This document shows, in pieces, positions 22,865 through 34,128 of a DNA stretch of 64,000 bases. The first letter of the stretch is position 1; the number at the start of each line of letters is the position of its first letter. Where the stretch lies: the NCBI GenBank assembly GCA_030490835.1, contig CM059973.1, positions 85,823,221 through 85,887,220 of the forward strand, given 5' to 3'. The position numbers were made by a program, and so were the translations under genes. The notes beneath the pieces were generated by a model. It did not search any database and was not told the origin of the DNA. It worked only from the letters and a program-made list of their open reading frames with translations. This DNA comes from Annona cherimola (Eukaryota > Streptophyta > Magnoliopsida > Magnoliales > Annonaceae).

Positions 22865-23125
22865 CAAGGCTATGTTGAATGTTTCTCCTCATCTATCTGT
22901 GTGTCACGTTCTAAGGCAAGAAAATAGAGTTGCATATGTCCTAGCTGATTTTGTTTCTGCTAATTTTTTGGATAGTTATGATTGGTGGGGAACTCCACCC
23001 CAGGTCATTGTAGCAAACATTTGTACATACAATTTTTTGTCAATGCAAATTGCGGGCCCTCCTTTCCCTTTCCCCTATCAAAACTGACAGGGCGACGGGA
23101 TAGGAAGGGATACCTTTCATAAAAA
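22865..23125 (+). mobile_element. 5'-truncated LINE fragment (RNase H C-terminal end) with target-site duplication
   Basis: Encodes a peptide including CHVLRQENRVAYVLADFVSA and WWGTPP, the usual C-terminal end of the RNase H-like domain of plant non-LTR retrotransposon polyproteins, where HVLR.xNRVAD.LA is typical. Everything upstream in the element is missing. It ends in an A-run (23121-23129). AAAATGAAGA occurs on both sides (22855-22864 and 23126-23135), consistent with target-primed insertion. Confidence 0.75.
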
Positions 23126-23135
23126 AAAATGAAGA

Positions 23136-24056
23136 TTTCTCAACATGGTTTTCGCTTTTTTTGGGGGTCTCTTTTCAACATTCTAAGAAAAATGGTGCCT
23201 TTTCTTTGTAGTGAATGCCCGTAATGTTCATTTTCCCCCTTCAAGTTCTGATCGAATTTGCATATTTGTGTATATAAGCGTGACTTCTTACTACTTCATG
23301 CGCTGTTGATCAGCTTTGCATACATAATTGCATTAATCTGTTGGGCAGACTGCACGTTAAGGTCATTTTGAAACCCGGCCTGCTATATACACATATGACC
23401 CACTAAATTTTGGGACATGAGATTTTCATTTTACCTTCACGCTCATGTTATAAATTAAACGGCTTTTTCGCCAGGATAAGATATATATTATAGGGAAATG
23501 TTCGGTGCAGTTGGACGGCACTATATGGTCCTATTTTTATGAAACCCATTTTAGGAAGATGCTATAAATTTTTGTCACGTTGAATATCAATGTAAAATTT
23601 AGTCCATCCAGTGTATTAAATATCGTTTCTTTAAATAAAGAAATTTCATCATTTGTTTAACATTATTGTGCATAGAAAGTATGCAAAATGAAATAATGAA
23701 TAGAATAAAATAGTTTGATTCTAAAATATGGATTTGAAAGTGGTATACATTTTTTTTTTATTGGAGTATATTTACAACATATTTCAACTCATATCACATT
23801 CAAAGTTCTGAGACAATTCTAACAATATTTCCAAAGGGAGACCACCAGCTCCCAAATATCAAATGGGGAGACCACCAGCTCCCAACCGAACAAGGAGGAC
23901 TACACGTGCCCCCACGGAAATTTTTGGTTCTAAATCCCATGCGGGATTCGAACACATTAAAATGCAAGATAAAGATTTGGAAGCTAGATTTTCAATATTT
24001 AAACTATATAAAATATTACTTATGAGTCTACAAATGACTACATAAAGTAGACAAAT
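23136..24056. other. intergenic region, with a partial family B-like relic
   Basis: At 23500-23720 TTCGGTGCAGTTGGACGGCA and GTCCATCCAGTGTATTAAAT resemble ends of the hairpin/family B elements, but no full element can be drawn. A short imperfect repeat, GGGAGACCACCAGCTCCCAA, occurs at 23837 and 23865. No gene recognised. Confidence 0.4.
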
Positions 24057-24358
24057 AATCGGCCTATGCCGGCCTAAAAATATATTTTTTAAAATTTTTA
24101 TGAACATATTAGGTTAAGTGTATTTAATATATAAATTAAGTTTTAAAATTTTTTATTTTTAAAAACAGTGGCATTGTTGTAATTTTCTACCTTTTAAAAC
24201 TTACGACAATACCGTGTGTTTAAAAATAAAAATATTTAAAAATATTCAAAAATCTTAAAACTTAATTTATATATTAAATACACTTAACCTAACATGTTCA
24301 TAAAAAGAAATTGAAAAATAAAAAATATGTTTTTTAGGCCTCACCTAAGAGGATTAGC
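24057..24358. mobile_element. family C inverted-repeat element, copy
   Basis: The inverted halves contain TTAAGTGTATTTAATATATA (near 24114) and TATATTAAATACACTTAACC (near 24265). Outer ends read GGCCTAAAAATATATTTTTT and its inverse ATATGTTTTTTAGGCC. Non-coding, about 300 bp. Confidence 0.6.
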
Positions 24359-25193
24359 TTCTTATAAAGTATTATTATATTTTAATGCATATTTAAATGA
24401 CTTTAGACATTTTCCACAATTTTCCTATGGATATATATATATATATATATTTAAGTAAAGGTATCCTATATATATATATATATTTTATGGATGGTCATAG
24501 GGTTGCAACCCTTGATATGCGTGTCATATGGTTCAAACCTTAGGACTTTGGGAGTCTCTGCTCGGATGCGTACTAGCTGGGCTACAACAGTGGCACGAAT
24601 CCGACACACATTTTTTATTTAGATAAAATTAGTCTTTTAGTTAAATAAATGCTAGATATAATTGATAGATTGCATTGTCTATAAATCATAACTAAATACC
24701 AAAATGACGGAATTACATACTCGAGCATTAGTTAATTAGTTTGAATTTCATGTGAGGACATAATGACTATTTAGTCATAAGGCACAGTAGCACACCCCAA
24801 CACCGAATCTGAGCACATATTAATTAACCGTATCTTATCAAACCAATGAATGAAAAATTTAAAAAACTTTAATTCGTTTAGATTCTTTTATATACAACTA
24901 ACCTTCAAAGGATGATACACACGACAGTTTAGGATTACTTCTCCTCTGCGATCTTTGTATTTCACATGGTTTCATCGCTCGAAGTATGTCAATTACGGTT
25001 CAAGGAAACCTTTCCCAAAAAAAAAAAAAAAAAAAAGGAAAGAAAAAGAAAGAAAATCTAAATCCCAAAATGTCTCCATGATCACTGCTTTAACGGACGA
25101 CCAACCTTTTATAATGCAAAAAAAAAAAGAAGAAGAAGTAAAAACTGGTGTTTAAGGCGACTCTCCAAGTCGTCTGCTTTAAACCTCCACGAA
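24359..25193. other. intergenic region, (TA)n tracts and A-tracts
   Basis: Two (TA)n runs at about 24431-24450 and 24467-24482, an A-tract at 25018-25036 and an A-run at 25118-25127. No gene recognised. It includes the 3' flank of EXO70 copy 2. Confidence 0.4.
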
Positions 25194-26839
25194 TCACTGC
25201 TTTGGCAACTCACCAGACTCTCCTTCCTTGTACTTCTCATAAAACAACCGATCTGCCGCCTGCACAAGCATTTTGAACTCCGTCGACGATGCGGATATCA
25301 CTTGCTTCCACGAGATATGCTTTTGTAGTTGTCCGTGTATTGCTGGACTCTCGAAGTGTGCTTCGATACCCACTCGTTTCCGACCATACACCGTAGATTG
25401 CTGCCATTTACTTTCGATACGACGTAGTTGAGGTTATTTGCGAGGAATAGGTACGATAGTCCAATGTCTTTGTAAAGCTCTGCTTTGTGATCGAGCTTGC
25501 AAAGCAGCACTAAGATCAGCCACTCGAAGCGGGTTGAGATTGCGGAGCGGGGGTCCGAATTCTCCGCTGCTGGTGAGTTCTGCAGCGGTGTCTGCGATTT
25601 CTGTTGAAGTTCGGGGAAGATGTCGATGAGGATGTTGCTGTAGTCACTGAGGAAACAGAGGTAGTTCATCACGTATCGGGTGAGTGGGTGTAACGAACCG
25701 CCCGGAACAGGGACCCGTGATGAATCCTTTCGAATTGCGGATTCGAACTGATCGAGCATGGCTTGAATTCCATCCCCGAGTTTGATGAGGGAGCTGATGG
25801 CCTGCGATCGGACTGCGGATGTGGATTCGTATGAGAAGATGGATTCGATGTCGGGCCAGAGCTCTGCTATCGTGTCGTACATATCCAAGAATCGGAATAT
25901 CTTCTCCGGTGAATATTTCTTGCTCTTTGATACTGCTTCTGGGAATCGAAGGAGCTGGCTTGCCACCTCCTTCGCTATTTCCGAGAAGCACGACTCTCGG
26001 ATGGAATTGGAGCTTTGGAAGACCTGACTGCAAAGCACTCTCTCGCGGTAGAAGAGTGATTTGACAGAGCTTTTCATTACACTCAACCAAATCTTGATCC
26101 TGCGATCCAAGACAATCCAGTCCATCTTTTCCAGGTACTTCGAACTCGGACTTTCCCACCCAAGCCGATAAATCGCTTCCTCCACGATCGATTTCCGAAT
26201 GTTGTTGTAGATCCTCGCACATTCTCTGCCGTACCCACAAGCAATCATGCACTCGGCAATGGCGCGGAGGTCGGACATGGCAATGGATGCCGCCCCCTCC
26301 ATCTCCTGGATTGAGTTCCTGACCATCTGAATCTCATCCTCAGACTCCAGGCCGTCTTCATAATCCGAGACGCTGGATCTCGTCGTGGTGGAGCTCCGGT
26401 CAGACACCGACGAGTCTGGGTCGAGCATGTCGCGGTTGGCGGCCAGTATCTGGTAGAACTCCTTCTGGAGCCTGTTCATGGTGGTCCGCATCAGAAGGTG
26501 GGCGTGAATGAGCTTCTCGGAGGTGGGGCTCTGGCGAAAGTAGAAATGCATGGATCTGTGGAGGTCGCGGGCTGCCTGCAGGAATTCCGCGGCCTCGCGT
26601 CGGTTTTCATGGAAGAGGGAGGTGACTGTGGCGTAGGAAGACGAGGCGGGATCCCACTTGGAGATGATGGATTCGGCAGCGGCGACGTTTCCGTCCATGA
26701 GAGAGTCGGAGAAGGAGGGCTGGAGAGGGGAAGAAGGACAGCTATGGGGGTGAGAAGGGGAGGAGGGTGAGGCAGGGGAATTAGGGGATTCTGATGGGTT
26801 TGGGTGATAAAAGAGACTTCTCATGCCTTTCCTCGGCAT
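25194..26839 (-). pseudogene. EXO70 family pseudogene, copy 2 (frameshift plus C-terminal deletion)
   Basis: The frame from ATG 26839 encodes 513 aa and matches intact copy 3 through residue 509. It keeps MPRKGMRSLFY, SDSLMDGNVAAAESIISKWD, the acidic linker, LHPLTRYVMNY (383-393) and VSKHTSRVQQYTDNYKS. Compared with copy 3, two extra bases sit within the TATCTCG segment (25311-25319), so the frame reads SISRGSK and stops at 25298-25300. In the shifted frame the homology resumes as SWKQVISAS, then jumps across a gap of about 50 codons to KMLVQAADRLFYEKYKE, and stops at 25194-25196. The final FSPEDLxxxISDLF motif is absent. The C-terminal quarter of the exocyst-type helical bundle is therefore lost or scrambled. 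It retains a TATA box, so transcription remains possible. A truncated but expressed protein cannot be excluded, but loss of function is the simplest reading. Confidence 0.85.
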
Positions 26840-26918
26840 GCCTGCGAGATGCTTGTGTAGTATGCGTTCGGTTCAGGTGTGTTGTACGGGGGCGCAGATG
26901 CACCTGAGAAGAGAAGGG

Positions 26919-26926
26919 TATTTATA
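26919..26926 (-). promoter_or_regulatory. TATA box of EXO70 copy 2
   Basis: TATAAATA on the minus strand, about 80 bp upstream of the ATG at 26839. The same octamer is used by copies 3 and 5. Confidence 0.65.
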
Positions 26927-27479
26927 GAGGAGTCTGGGAATGACTGCTGGGAATGTGGTGTGCACAATGAAAATGCATCAGGAGTGACGGCAGCAAGCTT
27001 TGGTGTTTCGTGGGCAGTTGGTTAAAGTAGAAGGAAGCATCGAAGCAGCGGCGAGCTGCTTACCTGGAATTTGGGGAGGGAGGGTCCAGAGATGGATAGA
27101 TGGATAACTAGATACTGTGGAATCTTATGTGCACAGATAGATTGATAAATAGATACTGCGGAATCTTATGTGGGAGAAATTTCAGCCGTCTGCTTTTGTT
27201 TCCTCGACCATCGGAGCCTGGAGGACGTCACCATCATAAACGCTTTTGCAAGTTGGAACCAGTATTTTTCGGAACCGACCGACGGATCAGTCGAACCGGT
27301 CCGGTCCCAATCGTAAAAAAGAAAACTTGCTATCATCTCCAGTTGGCACCTTTCCCAACGCACTTTTTTAGGAAATTTAGTTACTATCATCTCAAACATT
27401 CGTGTTATATTCAAATCTGTAGGACGTTTTACGAATTTCCTACAATATATTGTATACATCTTCATAATTTATATATATA
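26927..27479. other. promoter flank and intergenic sequence
   Basis: Probably holds the distal promoter of EXO70 copy 2. A short direct repeat with AGATACTG(T/C)GGAATCTTATGTG occurs near 27112 and 27152. AACCGGTCCGG-type sequence near 27295 resembles transposon edges. No gene recognised. Confidence 0.4.
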
Positions 27480-28270
27480 GGGATATATATATTCAGGTGC
27501 AGTAATGTTGCACCCGAATTCCCGTGCAGGTGCACCTATCGTGCAATTCATGCTGTCCATCTCGGCGCGCATCATCCTGGCCGTGCAGAGCTCCTGCGAG
27601 TAGGCCGCAGCTTCAACACCAGAAAAAGCGCACGTGGAATGCATGTAGGAATATGTTGCAGCTAGAGCTGCGATTTTCGATGGAATCCTGATTTTCAAGG
27701 CAGGAGAAGACGTGCTGAGTGCGCCGGAAGACGTGTTGAGTGCAGTATCATATTTGAGATTCCACGTTATCTATTTCTGGTTATCCGCATACTAAATGAT
27801 GTATCAGTATGCTATATACAAAAGTCAGTGTGTATTCTGTTACTGAAGGTCATCTGTTTGTGACTATTAGTTTCTTGTCGTGTTGAATGAGCATGCTATA
27901 CTTTCATTATGTAAAGTGAAATTGTAAGACATCTGTTTCACCTCTGGTTATCAGAATGCTAAGTGTTGCATCAGCATGCTAAGTATTTATTTTAGAATTA
28001 AAGGTTTCTGTTCGACCATATCAGCATACTAACTGTTGTATGAGCATTGAATGCGCAACAACTTTTTTCAGTGCAAGCTTGCTGCCAACATTGAATGCGC
28101 AACAGTTTTTTGCAGCCGTCACCTGACACTTCTCTCCCATACACGCATAGCACGCACGCCCTCACCTGCTCACATCTGCGGCCTACTCACGGCAATCGTC
28201 AATGGCCTGGATGGTGCGCGCTGGAACGGACGGCCTGGATTGCACGGTGGGGGCGCCTGCACCGCTGAAA
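27480..28270. mobile_element. GC-richer element with inverted ends, about 0.8 kb
   Basis: The left end (27525-27615) and right end (28185-28265) are imperfect inverted copies. GTGCAGGTGCACCTATCGTG and GAGTAGGCCGCAG on the left pair with GGCCTACTCACGGCAATCGT and CACGGTGGGGGCGCCTGCAC on the right. The interior contains several repeats of CAGCATGCTAAGT-type words and a tandem TTGAATGCGCAACA (28048, 28093). No transposase seen. Boundaries approximate. Confidence 0.45.
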
Positions 28271-28277
28271 TGAGCCC

Positions 28278-28530
28278 CACATGATCATGAAATCATGATC
28301 CACTCCACCTATTGTATTTAAAATAATGTATTCTATTACCATACCAATTTTCATCCCAGTCAGATAGTTTAAAGTTGTTATTTACATCAAATTATTTTGT
28401 TACATTGGATTTGTACCATTTTCAGATGGGGCCCATATACATATTTGATTGGGATGAAAATTGGTATGGTAATAGAATACATTATTTTAAATACAGTGGG
28501 TGGAGTAGATCATGATTTCATGATCATGTG
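28278..28530. mobile_element. hairpin MITE with 81-bp near-perfect arms
   Basis: The left arm 28278-28358 and right arm 28450-28530 are reverse complements with about three mismatches. Outer ends are CACATGATCATGAAATCATG / CATGATTTCATGATCATGTG, themselves partly palindromic. The roughly 90-bp loop contains AGATAGTTTAAAGTTGTTAT, a family B-like phrase. The flank continues as GGCAACTGCACTGCACCGGA (28543-28562), which matches the 19127 element in inverse orientation. Confidence 0.8.
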
Positions 28531-28570
28531 TGACCTATTTTTAGGCAACTGCACTGCACCGGAACAACTC

Positions 28571-29409
28571 TTATATATATATATATATATTTCTTACAAA
28601 TCAACTAACCAGAGCCTCACGTACCACAAACTCACACAGTTTATTTTATTTTTTTTCCGCAACCGGGAGTTGAACCCATGATTGGGGTAAATGCTCGTAG
28701 CATGACTCCAGAAGCATTTCTTTCTTTAACTTATATAAATCATAACTATGAGAAAATGTTAAATATTAAATTCTACTATTCAATGCATGATAACTGTTTT
28801 ATGCTAATATCGTGGTTCAAAAATGTTTGAACCAACCTTGAACCGGTCCTCCCTGAATCAGGCATTTAAAAAAGTTGCAGTGCAATGACCTCTTAGATGA
28901 CCTATTCGCTTACTTTTCATTTAAGATTTTTATTTACTGACGTTTATGGTCCCTTATTTTGTTTTAATAATATAATTTATCCAGAGAGATCCTATAATGT
29001 AATATTTTTGCCTTGGTCGTCATTCCAGATGCTCTGATTAAGTAAGTATAGTCAAGAGTGTAATTCGTTGCCATGAAATGCAGGAGGGAAAAATATGATT
29101 TTTCATGGATGACGCTCCGCGCAAATTAATTATTATTGTATCTGTTTATGGGTTCATGAATCAATGCTGCAAGTAGGCACTAAACCATAAACTTTTGCCT
29201 TTTTTGTGTGTAATTATTCCTTTATTCGAATCCTGCACTCCACTCATTTAAGTTAAATTTTTTATTTTGTGAGAACAAAATATATTATTTTTATAAAATA
29301 GTATATGGTGGGATACAAAATTATAGAACTACTCAATAAATTCACAAAGACTCTTAAAAATTGTACTTTAGTGATATATCTAAAATTTCAATTATATATA
29401 ACAATTTTT
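28571..29409. other. intergenic region, no gene recognised
   Basis: A (TA)n run lies at 28572-28591. CTTGAACCGGTCCTCCCTGA near 28839 is transposon-edge-like. No supported coding sequence. Confidence 0.4.
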
Positions 29410-29895
29410 GACAAATTACTTAGAAGCAGAGCCATATAACCTCTTAGTTTTTAAAATTTTGATCATTGATGAACATTCAGTTTATTTATTGTATTTACCA
29501 TCATTTGTTTATGTAGAAAATGAAGTTTTATTCCAATCAAGTATGTTTATAGGTGATATTTGTTGAAAAATATAAATTCATATATAAATTATAAAAAATA
29601 CTTAGATCCATTCACACACGTATTAAAATATAATAACACTTTGTAGAATTATTTATATATATAGTATTGATATTTTAGATATTGAAAAAACTATTTTAAA
29701 ATTGATATTTTAGCATTAAACTATTTTATCACATTGATTTTATATATTTATAGACGAGACTCATACATAGTGAAATTAAACTAATAAAAGTATTTTCAAA
29801 ATACTATAAATGATGTTAAATACAATGAATAAGGTAAATTTTTGATTAATCATCAAAATTTTAAATATGAAAAAAGTTACATAAAAAAGAGTTTC
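29410..29895. mobile_element. family B near-palindromic element, complete copy
   Basis: The left end (TTTTAAAATTTTGATCATTG, then GTATTTACCATCATTTG) is mirrored at the right end (AAATGATGTTAAATACAATG, then AATCATCAAAATTTTAAATA). The interior carries CAATCAAGTATGTTTATAGG and AAATTGATATTTTAGCATTA. About 480 bp, non-coding. One of the clearest members for defining this family. Confidence 0.65.
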
Positions 29896-32051
29896 ATAGA
29901 AACGCAACTGAAATATATCAACGAAAAGTATAAAAAATAAACCTAATGAATGGATTTAATCTAATCAAATAAATATAATCCGAGTAAAACTTTAGGGGCA
30001 GAACCGATGCATGGGTAGGTGCTGCCATCAGCATTTAGTCATTTCCCCTGTTTATGGGTTCATCGTGCGTGTGTGTATATGTAAGCATTGATTTGCGAAA
30101 CTGGAAAATCAATTTCTGTTTTTCTACTTCTCCTTCAAAATTAGAATACTTGGATTTTCATCAGCCACGTGCACGCGGACTTTTTGTGTGTATTCTCCAG
30201 CAAGTGGACCCAGTCGAAAGCCTCGTCGATTATATATCAAATCACACATGGGCTTAGATGAATGATGTTTATTATAAGACGGAAGTTGGGATTCATTTCC
30301 TCCCTTCACGCTCATGCTTTCTTGGCCAAAGAAAATGGCCGTTCATTTCATGCTAGCTAAGATATTCTTAGTAATTGCTCATGGCCATGAACGTAGTATA
30401 TACATTATATAACCGGCCTCTTTCAAATTTGAAAAGGATGGAAGGGTTTAATGCACTAATACATTAATTTATTGAATTAAAACGGTTCATTATATTACTC
30501 ACGGACTTTTAATGAAATTGGGGGCAAACTACACTCTCTTGGACTTTCTATTGATGTTGTAAACAGTCACATTTGAGGCCTAACAACCTGATCAAAGCTA
30601 AGATTTTTTTTTATTTTCCCTTTTCTGATGGCAATCAAAGCTAAGATCTTAGCCTCAGGTCTTTGTCCCATTTTGATGCCTTGACTGGCCGCAACTTTCG
30701 AAGACTGCTGATTGTTTCTCAATAGCGTCTTGATTTCAAGCCGCAGCTTTCGAAGACTGCTGATTGGTTATGAATAGCGTCTATAACCAACACACATAAG
30801 AATACACGTGCAATCAAGAATACATCGTTGCTAACATATACGAGTCAAATGATTAAACAGCTTGAACGCATTATGCATAATTCTAGCGTCTCATCTTTGG
30901 TAATATATATACCCGTGTGCATATATTTCTAACTAATTCCCGCTCCATCTTTTCAAATTTCAAACGACAGTATAATTAGAAAATAACGCATTACATCGGT
31001 AACATTATGCTGAACACTAATATTTATAATTATCGTATCACAGTAGTAAAATATGCTTTTAAGTTACACATATACTCCACTGAGTTGCATTAAAGAAATT
31101 ACAGGTGGTGGGAAATTAACATTAATTTCTGTAGTTGGCATTACTTTGAAATTGGAAATGTGCCACGTAAATTCTTTGCACCATCTAATTAATTTAACTT
31201 AAACGTATAATCTAGTGCTTTTAAAAGCTCTGTAACTTATAGTACAGTTAGATAAAATGAGTTTTGTATTCACTTATTGTATTAATATTTTATAAAATTA
31301 TTTATCTATATATAATTTATGTCTTAGATAGTTTAAATATTAAAGAAATAATTTTAAAATCGTTATTTACATTAAAATATTTTTATTACATTGGTTTTGT
31401 TTATTTTAGGTTCATATACGTATCCAATTTTGAATAAATAGCAAAGTAAATTGTATTTTATGATTACGCAGGATCTATTTTGAGTGAATTATATTGGATC
31501 ATATTTTTTTATGGAAGATGATATCCTTTATATATATATATTATTGAATAATGATACAATTATACGACATTGTTAAAAACATTCTTTGGGATAGAATGAA
31601 ACAATATATGTGGGCCACCAATTGTCGGAAGTATTAGTGGATGAAAGACGATCCACGTCCAATCAAATGTGAATGGAGAAGACAAGAGGCTGACCCACGC
31701 AGGATTCAACATCCATAGCTCGCGGAGGCGCACCACACCTGCAGTCGTGGACAATGCCCGTTTCGTCAAACGCATGATTTTTGGTCCCTTCCCCTTGATT
31801 GTTGCGCGTCATCACTTTCATGGGAAGCTTCCCTCTCTCCATTTCCCCCATTTCTTCGCTCCCGCGTATGCAATTTGCGTGAAAAGAAACGTTTGTATTC
31901 TTCAAAATCAAAGTATGCGACGTAATTAATTTACTCAAAGCTTTCCAATTTGCTTTGTATTAATATTACACGACAAAATTACAGTTAATTAATACCGAAA
32001 GTAATAAACAAACCTTCCTTATTACACAAGAACAAATCCGCAGCGAAAGAC
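29896..32051. other. intergenic region, including a partial family B relic (31200-31460)
   Basis: No gene recognised. GCCGCAGCTTTCGAAGACTG (30740) repeats an earlier similar phrase at 30690. The 31200-31460 part has TTATGTCTTAGATAGTTTAA and AAATCGTTATTTACATTAAA, like family B. A balanced-composition stretch (31600-31870) has open frames on both strands without identifiable domains. The last ~100 bp are the 3' flank of EXO70 copy 3. Confidence 0.4.
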
Positions 32052-33938
32052 TCAGCGTCGCGAGTGAGAAGATGAACCGGATACGGAGCTCGAAGCAGAA
32101 CCCGAAATTGCACTCCTGGAAAACAAGTCCGATATGTTTTTCTCCAAATCTTCCGGTGAAAATCTCAACAGATTATCATCGCCGCCTCCGCTTCTCGATA
32201 AAATCTCGTACTTCTCAACGAACAGCCGATAGCCTGGCACGATCATCTTCGCCACTGACTCTTTGATCTCTCCTCTCAATTTCTCGTCGGGAACGACCCA
32301 CTCCGACTGAGCTCTACACGCAGCTTCGAAAGCCAAGTTGAACTCGCGGAAACGGGTTTTGAAAGCCTTCTCGGGGTGTGAGAGATTACCAGTTATTTGC
32401 TCCGGCAATGCCGATATCACCTTCTTCCACGAGGTGCTTCTGTAGTTGGCAGTGTACTGCTGGACTTTCGACGTCTGCTTCGACACCCACTCGTCGCCGA
32501 TTATATACCGCAGGTTGCAGCCGTTTACTTTGGATATGACGTAGTTTAGGTTGTTCGCGAGGAAGAGATAGGAGAGACCGACGACTTTGTAGAGTTCTGC
32601 TTTTTTCTCGAGCTTGCAAAGCAGCGTGAAGATGAGCCACTCGAGGCGGGCTGCGATTGCCGACTGCGGATTCTCTTGCGTGGGTGTGTTTTGGAGCGGC
32701 GGCGGCGGAGTCCGAGATTGCGGCTGGAAGTCCGGGCAGATGTCAGGGAGGACTTCATCGTAGTCGCTGAGGAAGGAGAGGTAGTTCATCGAGTAGCGGG
32801 TCAGCGGGTGCAGCCCGCCGCCAGGAACCGCAGTGCGCGACGGATGCTTCTGGATTGCCGACTCGAATTGGGCCAGCATGGTTCTGATTCCGTCTCCGAG
32901 CTTCACGAGGGAGTTGATGGCCTGCGTTCGGACTCCGGAGGTAGACTCGTACGAGAAGATGGATTCTAGGTCGGGCCCGAGCTCGGAGATGGTGTCGTAG
33001 AGGTCCAGGAATCGGAAGATCTTCTCTGGCGATTTCCTGCACCTCGTGACGGCTTCTGGGAAGTGTAGGAGGTGGGCGGCCGCTTCTTTAGCAATTTCAG
33101 AGAAGCACGCCTCCCTGACCGAGTCGGCGCCTGTGAAGACCTGATCACACAACATCCTCTCGCCGTAGAAGAGCGTTTTGAAGCAGATTCTCATCACGTA
33201 GATCCAGTTCTTGATCTTGCGATCCAAGGCCTTCCACTCCATCTTCTCTACCTGTTTCGAACTCACGTCTTCGAACCCGAGCCGGTAGATTCCTTCGTCG
33301 ACGATCGATTTCCTCAGGCTCTTGTAGATTTTAAGGCATTCCCTGCCATAGCCAGATGCGATCATGCATTCGGCGATGGCCCGGAGGTCGGACATGACCA
33401 ACGACGCCTCGCGCTCCACCTCCTGGATCGAATTCCGGACGACTTGGATCTCATCGTCGGACCCCGCGTCGTCGTCGTAATCCGAAACGCTCGAAGCCGC
33501 CGTGGTGGAGCTCCGGGTGGACACCGATTCCGGGTCCAGCATGTCGCGGTTAGCGGCGAGGATCTGGTAGAACTCCTTCTCGAGCCGCTTCATGGCGATC
33601 TGCATGAGGCGCTGGGCGTGGACGAGATTCTCGGAAGCTGGGTTTTGGCTGATATAGAAATGCATGGATCGCTGGAGGTTGCGAGCAGCCTGCAGGTATT
33701 CCCTCGCCTCGCGTCGGTTCTCGTAGAAGAGGGAGGTGACCTTGGCGTAGGAAGACGACTCTGGGTCCCACTTAGTGATGATGGCTTCGGCGGCGGCGAC
33801 GTTGCTGTCCATGAGGGACTCGGAGAAGGAGAGATGGAGAGGGGAGTTGGGCCATGTGCGGAAGCCGGAGGGGGAAGGACTGTCAGGGGAAGGAGAGGAG
33901 GGGTGGAAGAAGACACTTCTCATTCCTTTCCTCGGCAT
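32052..33938 (-). CDS. exocyst subunit EXO70 family protein, copy 3 (EXO70H-like), intact
   Basis: A single-exon 628-aa frame, best preserved of the array. The order is: tag MPRKGMRSVFF (1-11); Pro/Ser-rich disordered stretch (12-36); LSFSESLMDSN (36-46) and IITKWDPESSSYAKVTSLFY (53-72); EFYQILAANRDMLDP (122-136); acidic linker with DYDDDAGSDDE (153-163); AIAECMIASGYGRECLKIYK (187-206); SIVDEGIYRLGF (211-222); FRFLDLYDTI (308-317); LHPLTRYSMNY (376-386), where V is replaced by S; SYLFLANNLNYVISKVNGCN (456-475); GDEWVSK (481-487); and RFSPEDLEKNISDLF (592-606) before a Ser-rich tail. The Exo70 C-terminal domain spans roughly 240-605. EXO70s recruit exocyst to membranes; plant H and B members take part in defence-related secretion and specialised wall deposition (family knowledge). 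Its upstream region has a TATAAATA box and a W-box. It is closest to copy 2. Confidence 0.94.
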   Translation of the reverse strand: MPRKGMRSVFFHPSSPSPDSPSPSGFRTWPNSPLHLSFSESLMDSNVAAAEAIITKWDPESSSYAKVTSLFYENRREAREYLQAARNLQRSMHFYISQNPASENLVHAQRLMQIAMKRLEKEFYQILAANRDMLDPESVSTRSSTTAASSVSDYDDDAGSDDEIQVVRNSIQEVEREASLVMSDLRAIAECMIASGYGRECLKIYKSLRKSIVDEGIYRLGFEDVSSKQVEKMEWKALDRKIKNWIYVMRICFKTLFYGERMLCDQVFTGADSVREACFSEIAKEAAAHLLHFPEAVTRCRKSPEKIFRFLDLYDTISELGPDLESIFSYESTSGVRTQAINSLVKLGDGIRTMLAQFESAIQKHPSRTAVPGGGLHPLTRYSMNYLSFLSDYDEVLPDICPDFQPQSRTPPPPLQNTPTQENPQSAIAARLEWLIFTLLCKLEKKAELYKVVGLSYLFLANNLNYVISKVNGCNLRYIIGDEWVSKQTSKVQQYTANYRSTSWKKVISALPEQITGNLSHPEKAFKTRFREFNLAFEAACRAQSEWVVPDEKLRGEIKESVAKMIVPGYRLFVEKYEILSRSGGGDDNLLRFSPEDLEKNISDLFSRSAISGSASSSVSGSSSHSRR

Positions 33939-34088
33939 GTCTGTGGGTTTATTTGCTTTTTGCTTGAAATAAATGTTATTGATGTGAAAAGAGGATACTT
34001 TCGTGGAGGTGTTATTGAAGAAGGGAGTGGTGGAAGAGTTATTGCTGGTGCTTGGTTTCTGAGAGGGCGCAGGGAAGCGGTGGAGACG

Positions 34089-34096
34089 TATTTATA
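34089..34096 (-). promoter_or_regulatory. TATA box of EXO70 copy 3
   Basis: TATAAATA on the minus strand, about 151 bp upstream of the ATG at 33938. Identical octamer to those of copies 2 and 5. Confidence 0.7.
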
Positions 34097-34128
34097 GCTG
34101 CGGGAAGAGGATCACACCTGAGAAAAGG

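Noticed and set aside
33072..34097. 341-residue plus-strand frame opposite EXO70 copy 3
   Set aside because: It mirrors the minus-strand EXO70 coding region, with charged low-information sequence; a shadow frame.
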